A DNA stretch of 64,000 nt from Candidatus Binatia bacterium. Lineage in GTDB: Bacteria > Desulfobacterota > Binatia > UBA1149 > JAJCZL01. Shown piece by piece: positions 16,662 to 25,746 of the stretch. The stretch lies in assembly GCA_028278325.1 (NCBI GenBank), contig JANQEO010000006.1, forward strand, positions 1 through 64,000. The letters are read 5' to 3'. Both the position numbers and the translations under genes were made by a program. Position 1 is the first letter of the stretch; each line of letters starts with the position of its first letter. The notes under the pieces were generated by a model. The model ran no database searches. It was not told the origin of the DNA and saw only the letters and a list, made by a program, of their open reading frames with translations.

Positions 16662-17126
16662 TCAGGGGCCCAGGGTGGCCTTGACGTTGGCCAGGTACTG
16701 CTTGACCGCGGCCGTGGCCTCGCTCTCTACGAAGCCGCGGATCAGGCCCTGCAGGAGCGTGGGCACGGGCGTATCCGGCGCCAGCATCTGCTTGAGGGTT
16801 ATCCTGGTGTTGGAGTCGTCCTTCGGCTTGAGCTTGATCAAGCCTTCGACGTCGGTGTTGTCGCCTTTCTTGCCAAAGCTCTCGAACGTGATGGTGTCGG
16901 TACCGTTGCCCTGGTATCGGGAGGTGTAGCGCACGGTCAGGCTGACCGGCCCCGTGGAGCGCTCCTCGTAGACGAACTGGTAGGTATCCTCCCCCACAGC
17001 TTTGCACTTCTCCAACCCGGGTATGCAGGCCGAGGATCCGACGACGTCCCACATGAACTCGTAGGCGCGACCCAGCGGCACTTTAACCGTCACCGAGCTT
17101 TCCACCGTCGTCGGAAATTTCGCCAT
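16662..17126 (-). CDS. SRPBCC-family (START-like, CoxG-type) protein
   Basis: A 154-residue protein. The pattern VTVKVPLGRAYEFMWDVVGSSACIPGLEKCKAVGEDTYQF is the start of the SRPBCC fold (Bet v1-like), closest to CoxG/carbon-monoxide-dehydrogenase-subunit-G proteins. It ends in a long C-terminal helix (GFVESEATAAVKQYLANVKATL). I choose ATG 17124-17126 because GGAGGG precedes it; the open frame extends to 17306 only through the P450 gene. It is 13 nt after the P450 stop, so the two are co-transcribed. The fold binds hydrophobic ligands; it may carry or present the P450 substrate or product, which is inference. Confidence 0.82.
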   Translation of the reverse strand: MAKFPTTVESSVTVKVPLGRAYEFMWDVVGSSACIPGLEKCKAVGEDTYQFVYEERSTGPVSLTVRYTSRYQGNGTDTITFESFGKKGDNTDVEGLIKLKPKDDSNTRITLKQMLAPDTPVPTLLQGLIRGFVESEATAAVKQYLANVKATLGP

Positions 17127-17139
17127 GACGCCCTCCTCT

Positions 17140-18411
17140 CTAGTGCCTCGCTGCGGGTTTGAAGCGGTAGCGTACGGGGATGCGCTTGGGCCCCCCGACA
17201 AAGCTGGCCTGTAAAAGATCGACAGGTCCCGCCAACTCGATCGACTCGACCCTCTCCGCGAATTGACGGAAGAACACCTCGAGGTCGAGCCTGGCCAGGT
17301 GAGCACCGAGGCAAAAATGCTCTCCTATGCCGAAGCCCAGGTGAGGGTTGGGCTCGCGTTCGATGTCGAACCTGAAGGGATCCTCGAAAACTTCCTCGTC
17401 GCGGTTCGCCGAGGCGTAGAACAGTGCGACGGAATCGCCGGCTTTTATCTTCTGCCCGCGCAACTCGTAGTCCTCGGTGGCAGTCCGCGAGAAATGATTG
17501 ACCGGTGTCGACCATCTCACGATCTCATCGGCGGCCGTGCACACCAAGGATGGATCGAGGCGAAGCTTTGCAAACTCCTCGGGGTTGTCGAGCAACGCCA
17601 ACAAGCCCCCTGAGATGGCATTGCGGGTAGTATCGTGGCCCGCGACCATCACTAGGAAGTAAAGCGAGAACAGCTCGAACTGGGGCACCGGCTCACCGTT
17701 GATGGTGGCCTGGGCCAGCACGGTCGACAGGTCGTTTCGAGGGTTGGCGCGGCGGTCCTGGGTTATCTGGTCCAGATAGGCGAAAGCCTCCTGCAAAAAG
17801 GCCAAGCCCTCTTCGCGCGTATCACCCTCTCGCTGGAACTCGGGGTCTTCGATGCCGAAGTTCTCGTTGGTAACCCGAAGCACGAAATCTTCCTGCTCGC
17901 GTGGAATTCCCAGGATCTCGGTAATCATCCTGAGGGGCTGGCGCACGGCAATATCACGCACGAAGTCGCCCTCGTATTCGCCGCCGTCGGCGGCCAGCTC
18001 GTCGAATATCTCGGCCGTTATCTCCTCGAGCCTTTCCTTCAAGCGCTTTACCGCCCGCGGCGTGAACCAACCGCTTACGAGCTGCCGGTAGTGACGATGC
18101 TCGGGCGGGTCCATGTTGACGAGCATGCGCAACGGCGGATTCTCGACCAGTTCCTTGGTGGTATTGCCGGCGCCCGCATTTTCGGGAAACAGGATGAAAC
18201 GGCCCGCGCTCTGGAATTTCTCGGGCTGCTTGGAAACCTCGATAATGTCGGCGTGCTTGGTAATCGCCCAAAACGGCAAGTAGTCGTCGGGCTTCATCAG
18301 ATGCACGGGGGACTCCCGGCGCAGCCGGGTCCAGGCTTCGTGAGGATAGCCGTGTTCGCCGTAAGACTTTGCGGAGATGACGTCGAGGCGGTCCAGGGGA
18401 AGGCTGTCCAT
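17140..18411 (-). CDS. Cytochrome P450
   Basis: A 423-residue soluble bacterial P450. The I-helix oxygen-activation motif AGHDTTRN, the K-helix ExxR (EIVR), and the haem-ligand loop FGIGEHFCLGAHLARLD with Cys367 are all intact. ALFYASANRDEEVFEDP matches the region just before the haem loop. The gene is 4 nt after the ferredoxin stop and shares its AGGAGG with the ferredoxin 3' end. The sequence type resembles CYPs that hydroxylate steroids, terpenes or fatty acids in actinobacteria and proteobacteria. With ferredoxin, SRPBCC and the wax-ester synthase nearby, a hydrophobic substrate is likely, but none can be named. Confidence 0.95.
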   Translation of the reverse strand: MDSLPLDRLDVISAKSYGEHGYPHEAWTRLRRESPVHLMKPDDYLPFWAITKHADIIEVSKQPEKFQSAGRFILFPENAGAGNTTKELVENPPLRMLVNMDPPEHRHYRQLVSGWFTPRAVKRLKERLEEITAEIFDELAADGGEYEGDFVRDIAVRQPLRMITEILGIPREQEDFVLRVTNENFGIEDPEFQREGDTREEGLAFLQEAFAYLDQITQDRRANPRNDLSTVLAQATINGEPVPQFELFSLYFLVMVAGHDTTRNAISGGLLALLDNPEEFAKLRLDPSLVCTAADEIVRWSTPVNHFSRTATEDYELRGQKIKAGDSVALFYASANRDEEVFEDPFRFDIEREPNPHLGFGIGEHFCLGAHLARLDLEVFFRQFAERVESIELAGPVDLLQASFVGGPKRIPVRYRFKPAARH

Positions 18412-18415
18412 CAGG

Positions 18416-18616
18416 TCAGTCCTCCTCGATGCTCAAGGCCTGGCGCGGGCAGCGGAGTACCGCCTGCTCGACCTTGCCGGCCAGGTCGTCGGGTATCTCC
18501 TCCATGTGGAGGTTGAGGTTGTCTTCATCGTCGACTTCGAAGACCTCGGGCGCGATCCCCATACATATGGCGTTCGCCTCACACAGGTCGTAGTCGACAA
18601 CGATCTTTCGAGCCAT
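18416..18616 (-). CDS. P450-associated ferredoxin, [3Fe-4S] type
   Basis: A 66-residue ferredoxin. It has three cluster Cys (C12, C18 and C56) in VDYDLCEANAICMGIAPEVF and RCPRQALSI. The central position of the first motif, usually Cys in [4Fe-4S] proteins, is Asn or Ala, so a [3Fe-4S] cluster is expected. Such ferredoxins pass electrons to the adjacent P450. It is first in the operon ferredoxin-P450-SRPBCC. No ferredoxin reductase gene is in the window. Confidence 0.93.
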   Translation of the reverse strand: MARKIVVDYDLCEANAICMGIAPEVFEVDDEDNLNLHMEEIPDDLAGKVEQAVLRCPRQALSIEED

Positions 18617-18712
18617 TGTGCCTCTCCTGTCCTTGCAGTCTTGCTGTGCGCGGCACGCGCTCGTGCTCAGCAGCCCCCTAGGGATAAGTCGACGCTATAC
18701 GGAAGGATGCGT

Positions 18713-20140
18713 TCAGTCCAAACCGGCTGAGGCTTCACGACGCAACTCATCGAAGCTCTCCCGGATCATTTCTTTGAACGCGTCGACATCGGGCATGGTC
18801 GCCTCGTCTGAATCCAATCCGATGAACAGGGAATCGCGATACCCGTAGAGGGCCACGCTGACCGGGCTGGTCTTGGCCGTCGGCGCAAAGGGATAGGTCG
18901 AGAGTATCTCGGCCCCGGCCATGTAGCGTGGGACCAGAAGGCCGGGAACGTTGGTGACGATGAAGTCTATGCTTCCGAAGGTCGCTTCCGACATCCAGGT
19001 CATGAGATTGCGCGGAAGCACAGTGAGTATCTCGGCAATGGCGGGCGCCGCATGGGAAGCGGGGTCGGCCTTCTTGGCCTCCATGCGTTTGCGTACTTCA
19101 CGGAAGGAATCCAGCGGAGAATTGATCGCTATGGGCAAGGGTACCAGTATGCCGGTCGTCCGGTTGCCCACGTGGCCGCCGTCACCCCATTGCTCCTGGC
19201 TGCGTAGCGTCACCGGCACCAAGGTCATCAGCTCTTCGACCTTGGTTATCCCCTTCTCGAAGTGCCAGCGGCCTATGGCACGCGACATGACGGTCAAGAT
19301 GACGTCGATCATGGTGCCGCCGAGGGCGCCCTTCACGCTGCGAACCTCCTGGAACGGTAACTCCAGGCCGCTGAGACGACGGGCGCGGCCGGTTTCGTTG
19401 CGAAGCGGCGACTCGCTGTTGAAGCTGAACGCCTCGACCAAGGAACGTACGATCCCCAAAGCCTTGGGGATGTTACTCGGGTGCCTGACTGTGTCGGCAA
19501 CCGCGCCCGCCACCGCACCTGCACGCTCGAAACCCAGCTCGACACGATCGCGAACGGCATCGCCCAAGCGTTGAACCAGAGGTGGGTCGGGAGCCCAGGC
19601 ACACTTCGATCCATCGAGCGCCTCCACCTGAACCTTCTCGGCGTCTTCGCGCCGGTCGTCGGTCATCGCGGCGAAGATGGCGTTAGCCCCCACCCCGTCG
19701 GCCACGGCATGGTGGAGCTTGAAGAACATGGCGGCCTTACCGTCGTCGTCGAGGTTGTCGTAGACCCTCGCCTCCCACAACGGCCGTGACCGGTCGAAGG
19801 GAGTTTCGTAAGCCGTGCCCATCTCGAGCAGCAGCTCGTCCATGTCGTGCGCACGCGTCAGCGCGTGCCGGCGAACGTGGTATTCGAGGTCGAAGGTCTG
19901 GTCGGTCTCCCAGTGCGGCAACGTTATGCCCAATGGAGCCTCGGCCACACGATCGGTGAGGCGGGGCACGGCGTGAATGGCCCTCTCGAAGGCCCGGCGC
20001 AAGAGAGCATCGTCGGGAGACCGATCGAGCACGACGGCCATCGCCATGGTGGTGGGCTGCATGGGCGAGTCCATCCACCAAAACGACAGGTCTTCGCCCG
20101 TGAGTCTGACTTTCTCCCGCGGCTCGCCGTTCGCTGCCAT
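18713..20140 (-). CDS. Wax ester synthase / diacylglycerol acyltransferase (WS/DGAT)
   Basis: A 475-residue WS/DGAT-family acyltransferase. The catalytic HHxxxDG motif is HHAVADG at residues 143-149, after FFKL. Family landmarks SFWWMDSPMQPTTMAM (N-terminal), PLWEARVYDNL, and NVPGLLVPRYMAGAEI near the C-terminus are present. The enzyme joins acyl-CoA to a fatty alcohol or diacylglycerol, giving wax ester or triacylglycerol stores. AGGGGG precedes the ATG. It lies 97 nt upstream of the ferredoxin gene. Together with the acyl-CoA dehydrogenases it points to neutral-lipid storage or unusual ester formation. Confidence 0.93.
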   Translation of the reverse strand: MAANGEPREKVRLTGEDLSFWWMDSPMQPTTMAMAVVLDRSPDDALLRRAFERAIHAVPRLTDRVAEAPLGITLPHWETDQTFDLEYHVRRHALTRAHDMDELLLEMGTAYETPFDRSRPLWEARVYDNLDDDGKAAMFFKLHHAVADGVGANAIFAAMTDDRREDAEKVQVEALDGSKCAWAPDPPLVQRLGDAVRDRVELGFERAGAVAGAVADTVRHPSNIPKALGIVRSLVEAFSFNSESPLRNETGRARRLSGLELPFQEVRSVKGALGGTMIDVILTVMSRAIGRWHFEKGITKVEELMTLVPVTLRSQEQWGDGGHVGNRTTGILVPLPIAINSPLDSFREVRKRMEAKKADPASHAAPAIAEILTVLPRNLMTWMSEATFGSIDFIVTNVPGLLVPRYMAGAEILSTYPFAPTAKTSPVSVALYGYRDSLFIGLDSDEATMPDVDAFKEMIRESFDELRREASAGLD

Positions 20141-20299
20141 ATACCCCCTACCTCTAGGAATTAGACCTGCGCTCGTCGTTGGTCAACACGCAGGTCCGCC
20201 GGCGCGAGCACGGCAGGCGCGCTGCCGGCTGGCCCCGACATTGCATGATACGCACCCATAAGGGCCGTCAAAACCGGCAGGCGGCACGAAGGAGGGCCC

Positions 20300-20665
20300 G
20301 TGGCGGGGCTTGAAGCGGTAGATTCCTTGTCACCTCATATCGTATCCGGGGCACGACATATCCGGCGTCAACGCGACTGCGTTGTCGTGGCTCTGGTAGT
20401 CGGCGTGGCCGCCTCAGCGTGGGCCTATGCGGGCCCGCGGGAATTGCTGAGCCTGTTGCTGCCGCTGCCGGCTTTGCTGGCCATGGCGATCGCCTACCCG
20501 AACTATCTGGGCAGCCGCTGCCCGAGGTGTCGACAGGCATTCTTCGCCGACCGTAACGTTGCCGGCGCAGAACCATCGAAGCGGCGCTGGCTAGGCAACC
20601 CGTTGCGGGGCGAGTGCGCCAACTGCGCCCTGAGCCTGCGGGCCAAGTTGGCTGCGGGAGGCTGA
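20300..20665 (+). CDS. Small membrane protein with a Zn-ribbon-like CxxC pair
   Basis: A 121-residue protein starting at GTG, with AGGAGGG three nt upstream. Two hydrophobic segments (about 28-46 and 49-66) form a hairpin in the membrane. They are followed by a cytoplasmic tail with CPRC (about 74-77) and CANC (about 106-109), the spacing of a Zn ribbon. No family is recognised. The next gene starts 57 nt downstream on the same strand but encodes an exported protein without obvious link. Confidence 0.72.
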   Translation: MAGLEAVDSLSPHIVSGARHIRRQRDCVVVALVVGVAASAWAYAGPRELLSLLLPLPALLAMAIAYPNYLGSRCPRCRQAFFADRNVAGAEPSKRRWLGNPLRGECANCALSLRAKLAAGG

Positions 20666-20722
20666 AGCGACCGGCCTCAGCTCATCCTTGGACTACTGAG
20701 TGCGGCGTGGTAATCCACGTCC

Positions 20723-23700
20723 GTGCGGGCATCCGGTTCCTCTTCTCGTCTTCACGCCGCCCTAGCCTCGTGTTTTCTCACCTGCCTGGCCCTCAGCGTC
20801 GGCTTCAGCGATCACGTACAGGCCGTCAACGGTGACTGCGGTCAGCCCGTATCCGTGGGCCAGGACCCGACCGCCAGCGACGCTCTCTTCATTCTGAACG
20901 TAGCCGTTGGCGTCGGCAGCTGTGAGCTGTGCATCTGTGATACCGACGACTCCGGCGACACCACCGCGACCGATGCGTTGATGACGCTCAAGGACGCCGT
21001 CGGCGCCCCTGTAGCGCTTGCATGCCCGTCCTGCGTACTGCCTCCCCTTTGCGACCTATTGGTCCTGGGAGCTTCCAGCGGCGAGCCCTTCGACTTGATC
21101 GACATCGGCGACGTCCCCGACGCCAATGACTCGGTGTGGGCCGTCATCACGCCGATGGCGGGCGATGACGGCATCGCCGGCGTCATCCTCGACGACGAGG
21201 GCACCGACAAGCTCCTCGTGCCGACTCACCCCGATGCCAACGTCGATGGAGGAACGGTCGACGTTACCGTTACTGACGGAGTAGAGTCCTGCCCTCTCGG
21301 CCAGCTCCAGATCCTTCCGTTGCCGGCCGCGCCCGTCGACACGAGTACGAACACGCTGGCAGCGTTCTTGGGACTGATCGATACCGTGGCCGGTGACTTC
21401 GGCTATACCGGCACAGAGCTGGGCAACACACCCCTCGACCTACTGCCGCCCACCTTGATTCCCCTGGCACTCGCACAGATCGTGCTCGACGGTCCTTTGA
21501 ACGATAACTCGCTGGCGGCCCTGCTGGCCGGAACCGCACCCGATGCCGCCGACGGCCTCGACATAGATCTACTCAACCGGGCCTTGGCGAAGATCGACCT
21601 GCAAGGCGCACTGGATGAGCTGCTCATGAACCGGCTTCCTCTCGTTCCGGGTGGGTTCAACATCCTGGGAGCGGGTCAGGGCGCTGTGGCGTCCCGTGAC
21701 GCTGGAATCGGCGACGCTGTCACCAACAACGGTGTTTGCGGTTCTCTCGGTCAGATCGACATCGACATAGACAACGCGGAAGATCTGGCCACTCTCATGC
21801 AAGAGGGCCTTGCCGCCACCAGCTCTCAATCATCTCTGGGCAACAAGGTCATCAACGATGCCCTCTCCATGATCCTCACCGTCATCGGGTTGGCCAGCAC
21901 CCCCGTAGGCGCGAGTGGAGGAGCACTGCTGTTCGCGTGGAACAAATACGAGGAGATGGTCGGGAACCTGTATCCGTCGAGCCTGACCCAGATCGAGTTC
22001 GACATAGAAAGCAACGGGCGCATCCCCGAAGACCGGATGGACGGCGGCGACGGCGGCACTCCGCCCTTTCCCGAATGGAGCAATGCGCGCCTGTGGGCCA
22101 CCAACCGCGGCATGGATCTGACCCAGACCAGCGTCGAGAGCCTGCTGGCGGCCGCCAACTTCGTACCGGTGCCCGGCGGACTCAGCGCCGAATTGATCAA
22201 GGCCGGCTCCCTGGAAGGTGCCAACCAGGCCTTGGACGACCTCGGCCTGGAGGACTGCTGGAGCATCGATCCCACGACCTGGGGTCCTATTGGAGAGGCC
22301 GACGACGAGGAATACGTCGAACCGATCTACTTCGGCGACAGCATACAGATGCGTGAGTTCCAGTCTTTCGAACCAGTCGCGCTTGGTTCTACCGAGCTAC
22401 GGCTGAGAAGCACGGATGCCTTCACCGGAGCTTCCGTCCACGCCAACAAGAACGTCGAGGTCGTGACAAAACGGGTCACGATCGTGCCGGACGAGAAGGC
22501 CGTCAAGCCGGGCGATCCCGTCGAGCTTGTCGCGACCGTCAATGATTCCTACCGGCCCGAAGCCCTCGAGTGGGAATACCCGGCCTTCGTCGTCAATCCG
22601 ATGGAGGATCCGCCGTCCGGCAACATGCACACACTGCGCTTCGACTCGCCGGACGATCGCATGAAGTTCCCCTTCAACGTCAAAGCGACCAGCACGTCGA
22701 TGAAACTCGACCCCCAGACACCCGAGCGCGAGGCCGAGGCGGAGATCAAGGCCGATGCCGGCGTAATGATAACGCCGCCCGGCGGATGCCTGGGCAACGA
22801 CGACCCGACCGAGTTCACGGCTGTAGTCACCGGCCTGGCCGAAAGCGAAGACGACAGCGTTACTTGGAACTATTCGGGTGCGGGGTCTCTGGTGCCGGGA
22901 GCCGACAACAAGGCTGTCTACACCGCGCCCATGAACGGTGAGGGTGAAGTAACGATCACGGCCACGCTCAACCTGGACAACGAGGTCATGGACGAGGTGC
23001 TGGTCGCCTACGGTCCATGCAAGGTCAACCTTGATCTTGGGTGGTATGCGGGCTCGATCAACGACGACCCCAACACCGATCCGGACATCGACGAGATGAA
23101 GTCGGCCTACTTCTCGGGCCCGCTGTTCCCCGATGACGACGACCTGCTCACACCGCCGGCAAACTGGTGGGATGGTGAGAGCCAGGTAGTGACCAGCTCC
23201 ATCAACAGTACCGAGTTGCGACAGGTGTTCGATGACATGGGGATGATGCACGAGTTAGCGTTACCGGCATCCAGCGACGTCAACGCCCTGCTCACGTCCA
23301 GCGCAGGTGGGCGGGGGACGATGACGGCGACATGGAACACGAGCGCGACGTGCACGCCGGTGCCCAACAGCCCGGGTAGGGTCGAGTGTGGAAACTCCTC
23401 CCAGCAGTTCGAGTGGACGCCTGCAGTTTGGATCGACATCGACGAGGCGGGCACTTACGACGCGCGGTTCGAGTTGAGTTGCGACGGTGGAGGACCCAAC
23501 GGCCTGTTTGCCGTCGGAGCTTCAACCGGCCTCTCCCGCCACGTCGGCGGTAAGGCAAAGGGCTCCTTCGTCAACGGAGGCGTGGGCGCACCGAACTACA
23601 TCAACGCGCTCAATCCCTTCAACGCACCGACGCCGCCGCCGGCGCCCTTCATAATCAGCGCCCGCAACTTCGTGTGCGAGCCCGGCGACGACATCGTCGC

Positions 23701-23893
23701 CGAGGCCACCTGGACCATCAACGGCCCTACCAATCCGCCCGAGCGCGACATCGTCGTACTGAGCATACTGGTCAGCTCGTACTTCATAAGCCCGGTAGAC
23801 CCGTTCACGGTGATTGACGACCCGCCGCCGGGGACCTACGCACAGACCGGCACGATCTCGGCCTCGGTAAGCGTGACGCGAACCGGGCCTTGA
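20723..23893 (+). CDS. Large secreted protein with an N-terminal dockerin-like module
   Basis: A 1056-residue secreted protein from GTG (weak ribosome site). The signal peptide spans about 1-35. Residues 46-104 are a dockerin-like module: ASDALFILNVAVG, then CELCICD, then TATDALMTLKDAVG and CPSC. It is the same design as the C-terminal module of the 937-residue protein at 955-3768. A helical Ala/Leu-rich region (about 190-500) follows, with NTLAAFLGLIDTVAGDFG and QSSLGNKVINDALSMIL. Beta-rich Ig/cadherin-like segments come after about residue 560, e.g. TIVPDEKAVKPGDPVELVA. No catalytic site is recognised. It may be a matrix or surface-assembly protein. Confidence 0.8.
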   Translation: MRASGSSSRLHAALASCFLTCLALSVGFSDHVQAVNGDCGQPVSVGQDPTASDALFILNVAVGVGSCELCICDTDDSGDTTATDALMTLKDAVGAPVALACPSCVLPPLCDLLVLGASSGEPFDLIDIGDVPDANDSVWAVITPMAGDDGIAGVILDDEGTDKLLVPTHPDANVDGGTVDVTVTDGVESCPLGQLQILPLPAAPVDTSTNTLAAFLGLIDTVAGDFGYTGTELGNTPLDLLPPTLIPLALAQIVLDGPLNDNSLAALLAGTAPDAADGLDIDLLNRALAKIDLQGALDELLMNRLPLVPGGFNILGAGQGAVASRDAGIGDAVTNNGVCGSLGQIDIDIDNAEDLATLMQEGLAATSSQSSLGNKVINDALSMILTVIGLASTPVGASGGALLFAWNKYEEMVGNLYPSSLTQIEFDIESNGRIPEDRMDGGDGGTPPFPEWSNARLWATNRGMDLTQTSVESLLAAANFVPVPGGLSAELIKAGSLEGANQALDDLGLEDCWSIDPTTWGPIGEADDEEYVEPIYFGDSIQMREFQSFEPVALGSTELRLRSTDAFTGASVHANKNVEVVTKRVTIVPDEKAVKPGDPVELVATVNDSYRPEALEWEYPAFVVNPMEDPPSGNMHTLRFDSPDDRMKFPFNVKATSTSMKLDPQTPEREAEAEIKADAGVMITPPGGCLGNDDPTEFTAVVTGLAESEDDSVTWNYSGAGSLVPGADNKAVYTAPMNGEGEVTITATLNLDNEVMDEVLVAYGPCKVNLDLGWYAGSINDDPNTDPDIDEMKSAYFSGPLFPDDDDLLTPPANWWDGESQVVTSSINSTELRQVFDDMGMMHELALPASSDVNALLTSSAGGRGTMTATWNTSATCTPVPNSPGRVECGNSSQQFEWTPAVWIDIDEAGTYDARFELSCDGGGPNGLFAVGASTGLSRHVGGKAKGSFVNGGVGAPNYINALNPFNAPTPPPAPFIISARNFVCEPGDDIVAEATWTINGPTNPPERDIVVLSILVSSYFISPVDPFTVIDDPPPGTYAQTGTISASVSVTRTGP

Positions 23894-23948
23894 GCCGTCA
23901 GGGTTAGCGCACCGGCCGCGTGCCGGAGGCCGATAGTGCTTGGCGGAG

Positions 23949-25619
23949 TCAGCGCAGGCCGACGATGTCGTGGCCGTCGAGATCGATCGACTCGGCCAAC
24001 GGCTTTCTAGGTAGCCCCGGCATGCGCAAGATGTCGCCGGTCAGAACCACCAGGAAGCCTGCCCCCGCGTTGATCTGAATCGCGCGCACGGTCACGTCGA
24101 ACTCATCGGGGCGCCCACGCAGCTTGGGATCGTCCGACAGCGACGCCGGGGTCTTGGCGATGCAAACCGGAAGGCCTTCGTAGCCGAGGCGGCGGATCGC
24201 GGCGAGGTCCTGTTCGGCGGCCTTGGTGAAGACAACGTCGCGGGCGCCGTACATCTTTCGCGCCACGGCCAGGATCTTGTCGGGAACCGGCTCATCGACA
24301 TCGTAGAGCGGCACGAAGCGCTCCCCTCGCTCATCGGCGTGCTCGATGACGGCGCGAGCCAACTCCTCGGCGCCCTCGCCGCCCCTGGCATGATGATCGG
24401 TCACGGCAAACGGTACGTTGAGCTCACCGCAGCGCTTGCGTACCACCTCGACTTCGGCATCCGTGTCGCTCGCGAAGCGGTTGAGAGCCACGATCGGCGG
24501 CTCGCCGAAGTGCTGGATGTTCTCCACGTGCTTGTCCAGGTTGGGTAGCCCTGCAGCGACACCGTCGGCGTTCGGGCTGGCTATGTCGCCAAGCGCCGCG
24601 CCGCCGTGGAGTTTGAGCGCGCGGCAGGTCGCCACCAGCACAACTGCGTCGGTGTCGAGGCCGGCGCCGCGGCACTTTATGTCGAAGAACTTCTCCGCGC
24701 CCAGATCGAAGCCGAACCCGGCCTCGGTGATAGCCCAGTCGGCCAGGTGCAGGGCCATGCGTGTGGCGATCACACTGTTACAACCGTGAGCGATGTTGGC
24801 GAAAGGCCCACCGTGCACGAGAGCGGGAGTGCCTTCGAGGGTTTGCACGAGGTTTGGCCAGAGCGCGTCCCGCAACAGCGCGAGCATTGCGCCCGAGCCC
24901 TTGAGCTTCTTGGCTGTGACGGGCTCGCCCTCGTAGTCGAAGGCCACGAGCAATCGGTCGGCGCGTGCGCGCAGGTCTTCTTCGTTCTCGGCCAGGCACA
25001 GCATGGCCATGACCTCGGAAGCGGCGGTGATGTCGAAGCCCGTCTCGCGAGGAACGCCCTGCTTGTGACCACCCAGTCCGACTATGACGTTGCGCAGGGC
25101 GCGGTCGTTCATGTCGATGACGCGCCGCCAGAGTATACGCCGCGGGTCGATGCGAAGCTCGTTGCCGAAGTAGATATGGTTGTCGAGAAGTGCCGCAAGA
25201 AGGTTGTGCGCCGAAGTGATCGCGTGAAAGTCGCCCGTGAAGTGTAGGTTTATGCGATCCATCGGAAGAACCTGACTGCGCCCTCCTCCCGTCGCCCCGC
25301 CCTTCATGCCGAAGGCAGGTCCGAGACTCGGCTCACGCAGCGCCAGGCAGGCGGACTCGCCGATGCGTGCCAGGCCCTGGGCAAGGCCGATGCTGGTCGT
25401 CGTCTTGCCCTCTCCGGCCGGCGTGGGCGTGATTGCCGACACGAGCACCAGCCGTGACTTACCGCTGCGCTTGGACGGCCGCGCAAGGATCGCAGGGTCG
25501 AGCTTGGCGATATCGCGCCCGTAGGGCCTGCAGTCCTCGGGAGTAAGGCCGAGATCGGCAGCTACGTCCTGTATGGGACGTGGTGATGCCGCGCGTGCGA
25601 TTTCGATGTCGGTGGTCAT
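23949..25619 (-). CDS. fhs: Formate--tetrahydrofolate ligase
   Basis: A 556-residue enzyme making 10-formyl-THF from formate, THF and ATP in one-carbon metabolism. The P-loop TPTPAGEGKTTTSIG lies near residue 70, followed by EPSLGPAFGMKGGATGGG and HFTGDFHAIT, all hallmark segments. I choose ATG 25617-25619 (MTTDIEIAR); the open frame continues to 25706 without support. It is divergent from typA across 127 nt. It could feed purine and Met synthesis or act in an acetogenic or serine-type C1 route; with only this gene visible the route is unknown. Confidence 0.96.
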   Translation of the reverse strand: MTTDIEIARAASPRPIQDVAADLGLTPEDCRPYGRDIAKLDPAILARPSKRSGKSRLVLVSAITPTPAGEGKTTTSIGLAQGLARIGESACLALREPSLGPAFGMKGGATGGGRSQVLPMDRINLHFTGDFHAITSAHNLLAALLDNHIYFGNELRIDPRRILWRRVIDMNDRALRNVIVGLGGHKQGVPRETGFDITAASEVMAMLCLAENEEDLRARADRLLVAFDYEGEPVTAKKLKGSGAMLALLRDALWPNLVQTLEGTPALVHGGPFANIAHGCNSVIATRMALHLADWAITEAGFGFDLGAEKFFDIKCRGAGLDTDAVVLVATCRALKLHGGAALGDIASPNADGVAAGLPNLDKHVENIQHFGEPPIVALNRFASDTDAEVEVVRKRCGELNVPFAVTDHHARGGEGAEELARAVIEHADERGERFVPLYDVDEPVPDKILAVARKMYGARDVVFTKAAEQDLAAIRRLGYEGLPVCIAKTPASLSDDPKLRGRPDEFDVTVRAIQINAGAGFLVVLTGDILRMPGLPRKPLAESIDLDGHDIVGLR

Positions 25620-25746
25620 GTTCCCGCCCTGCCAAGGTCGGCCAGCGTGCACCCGAGTTATACGAGCGTCGCCGTCCAGTCGAGCAGCGACATCTCGCGC
25701 TGGCACCCTCGGCCCGCCAGCTGTACTAAGGAAGGTTAGAGGTTGA

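Noticed and set aside
955-23893. Cellulosome
   Set aside because: No cohesin, glycoside hydrolase or scaffoldin is present, only dockerin-like modules.
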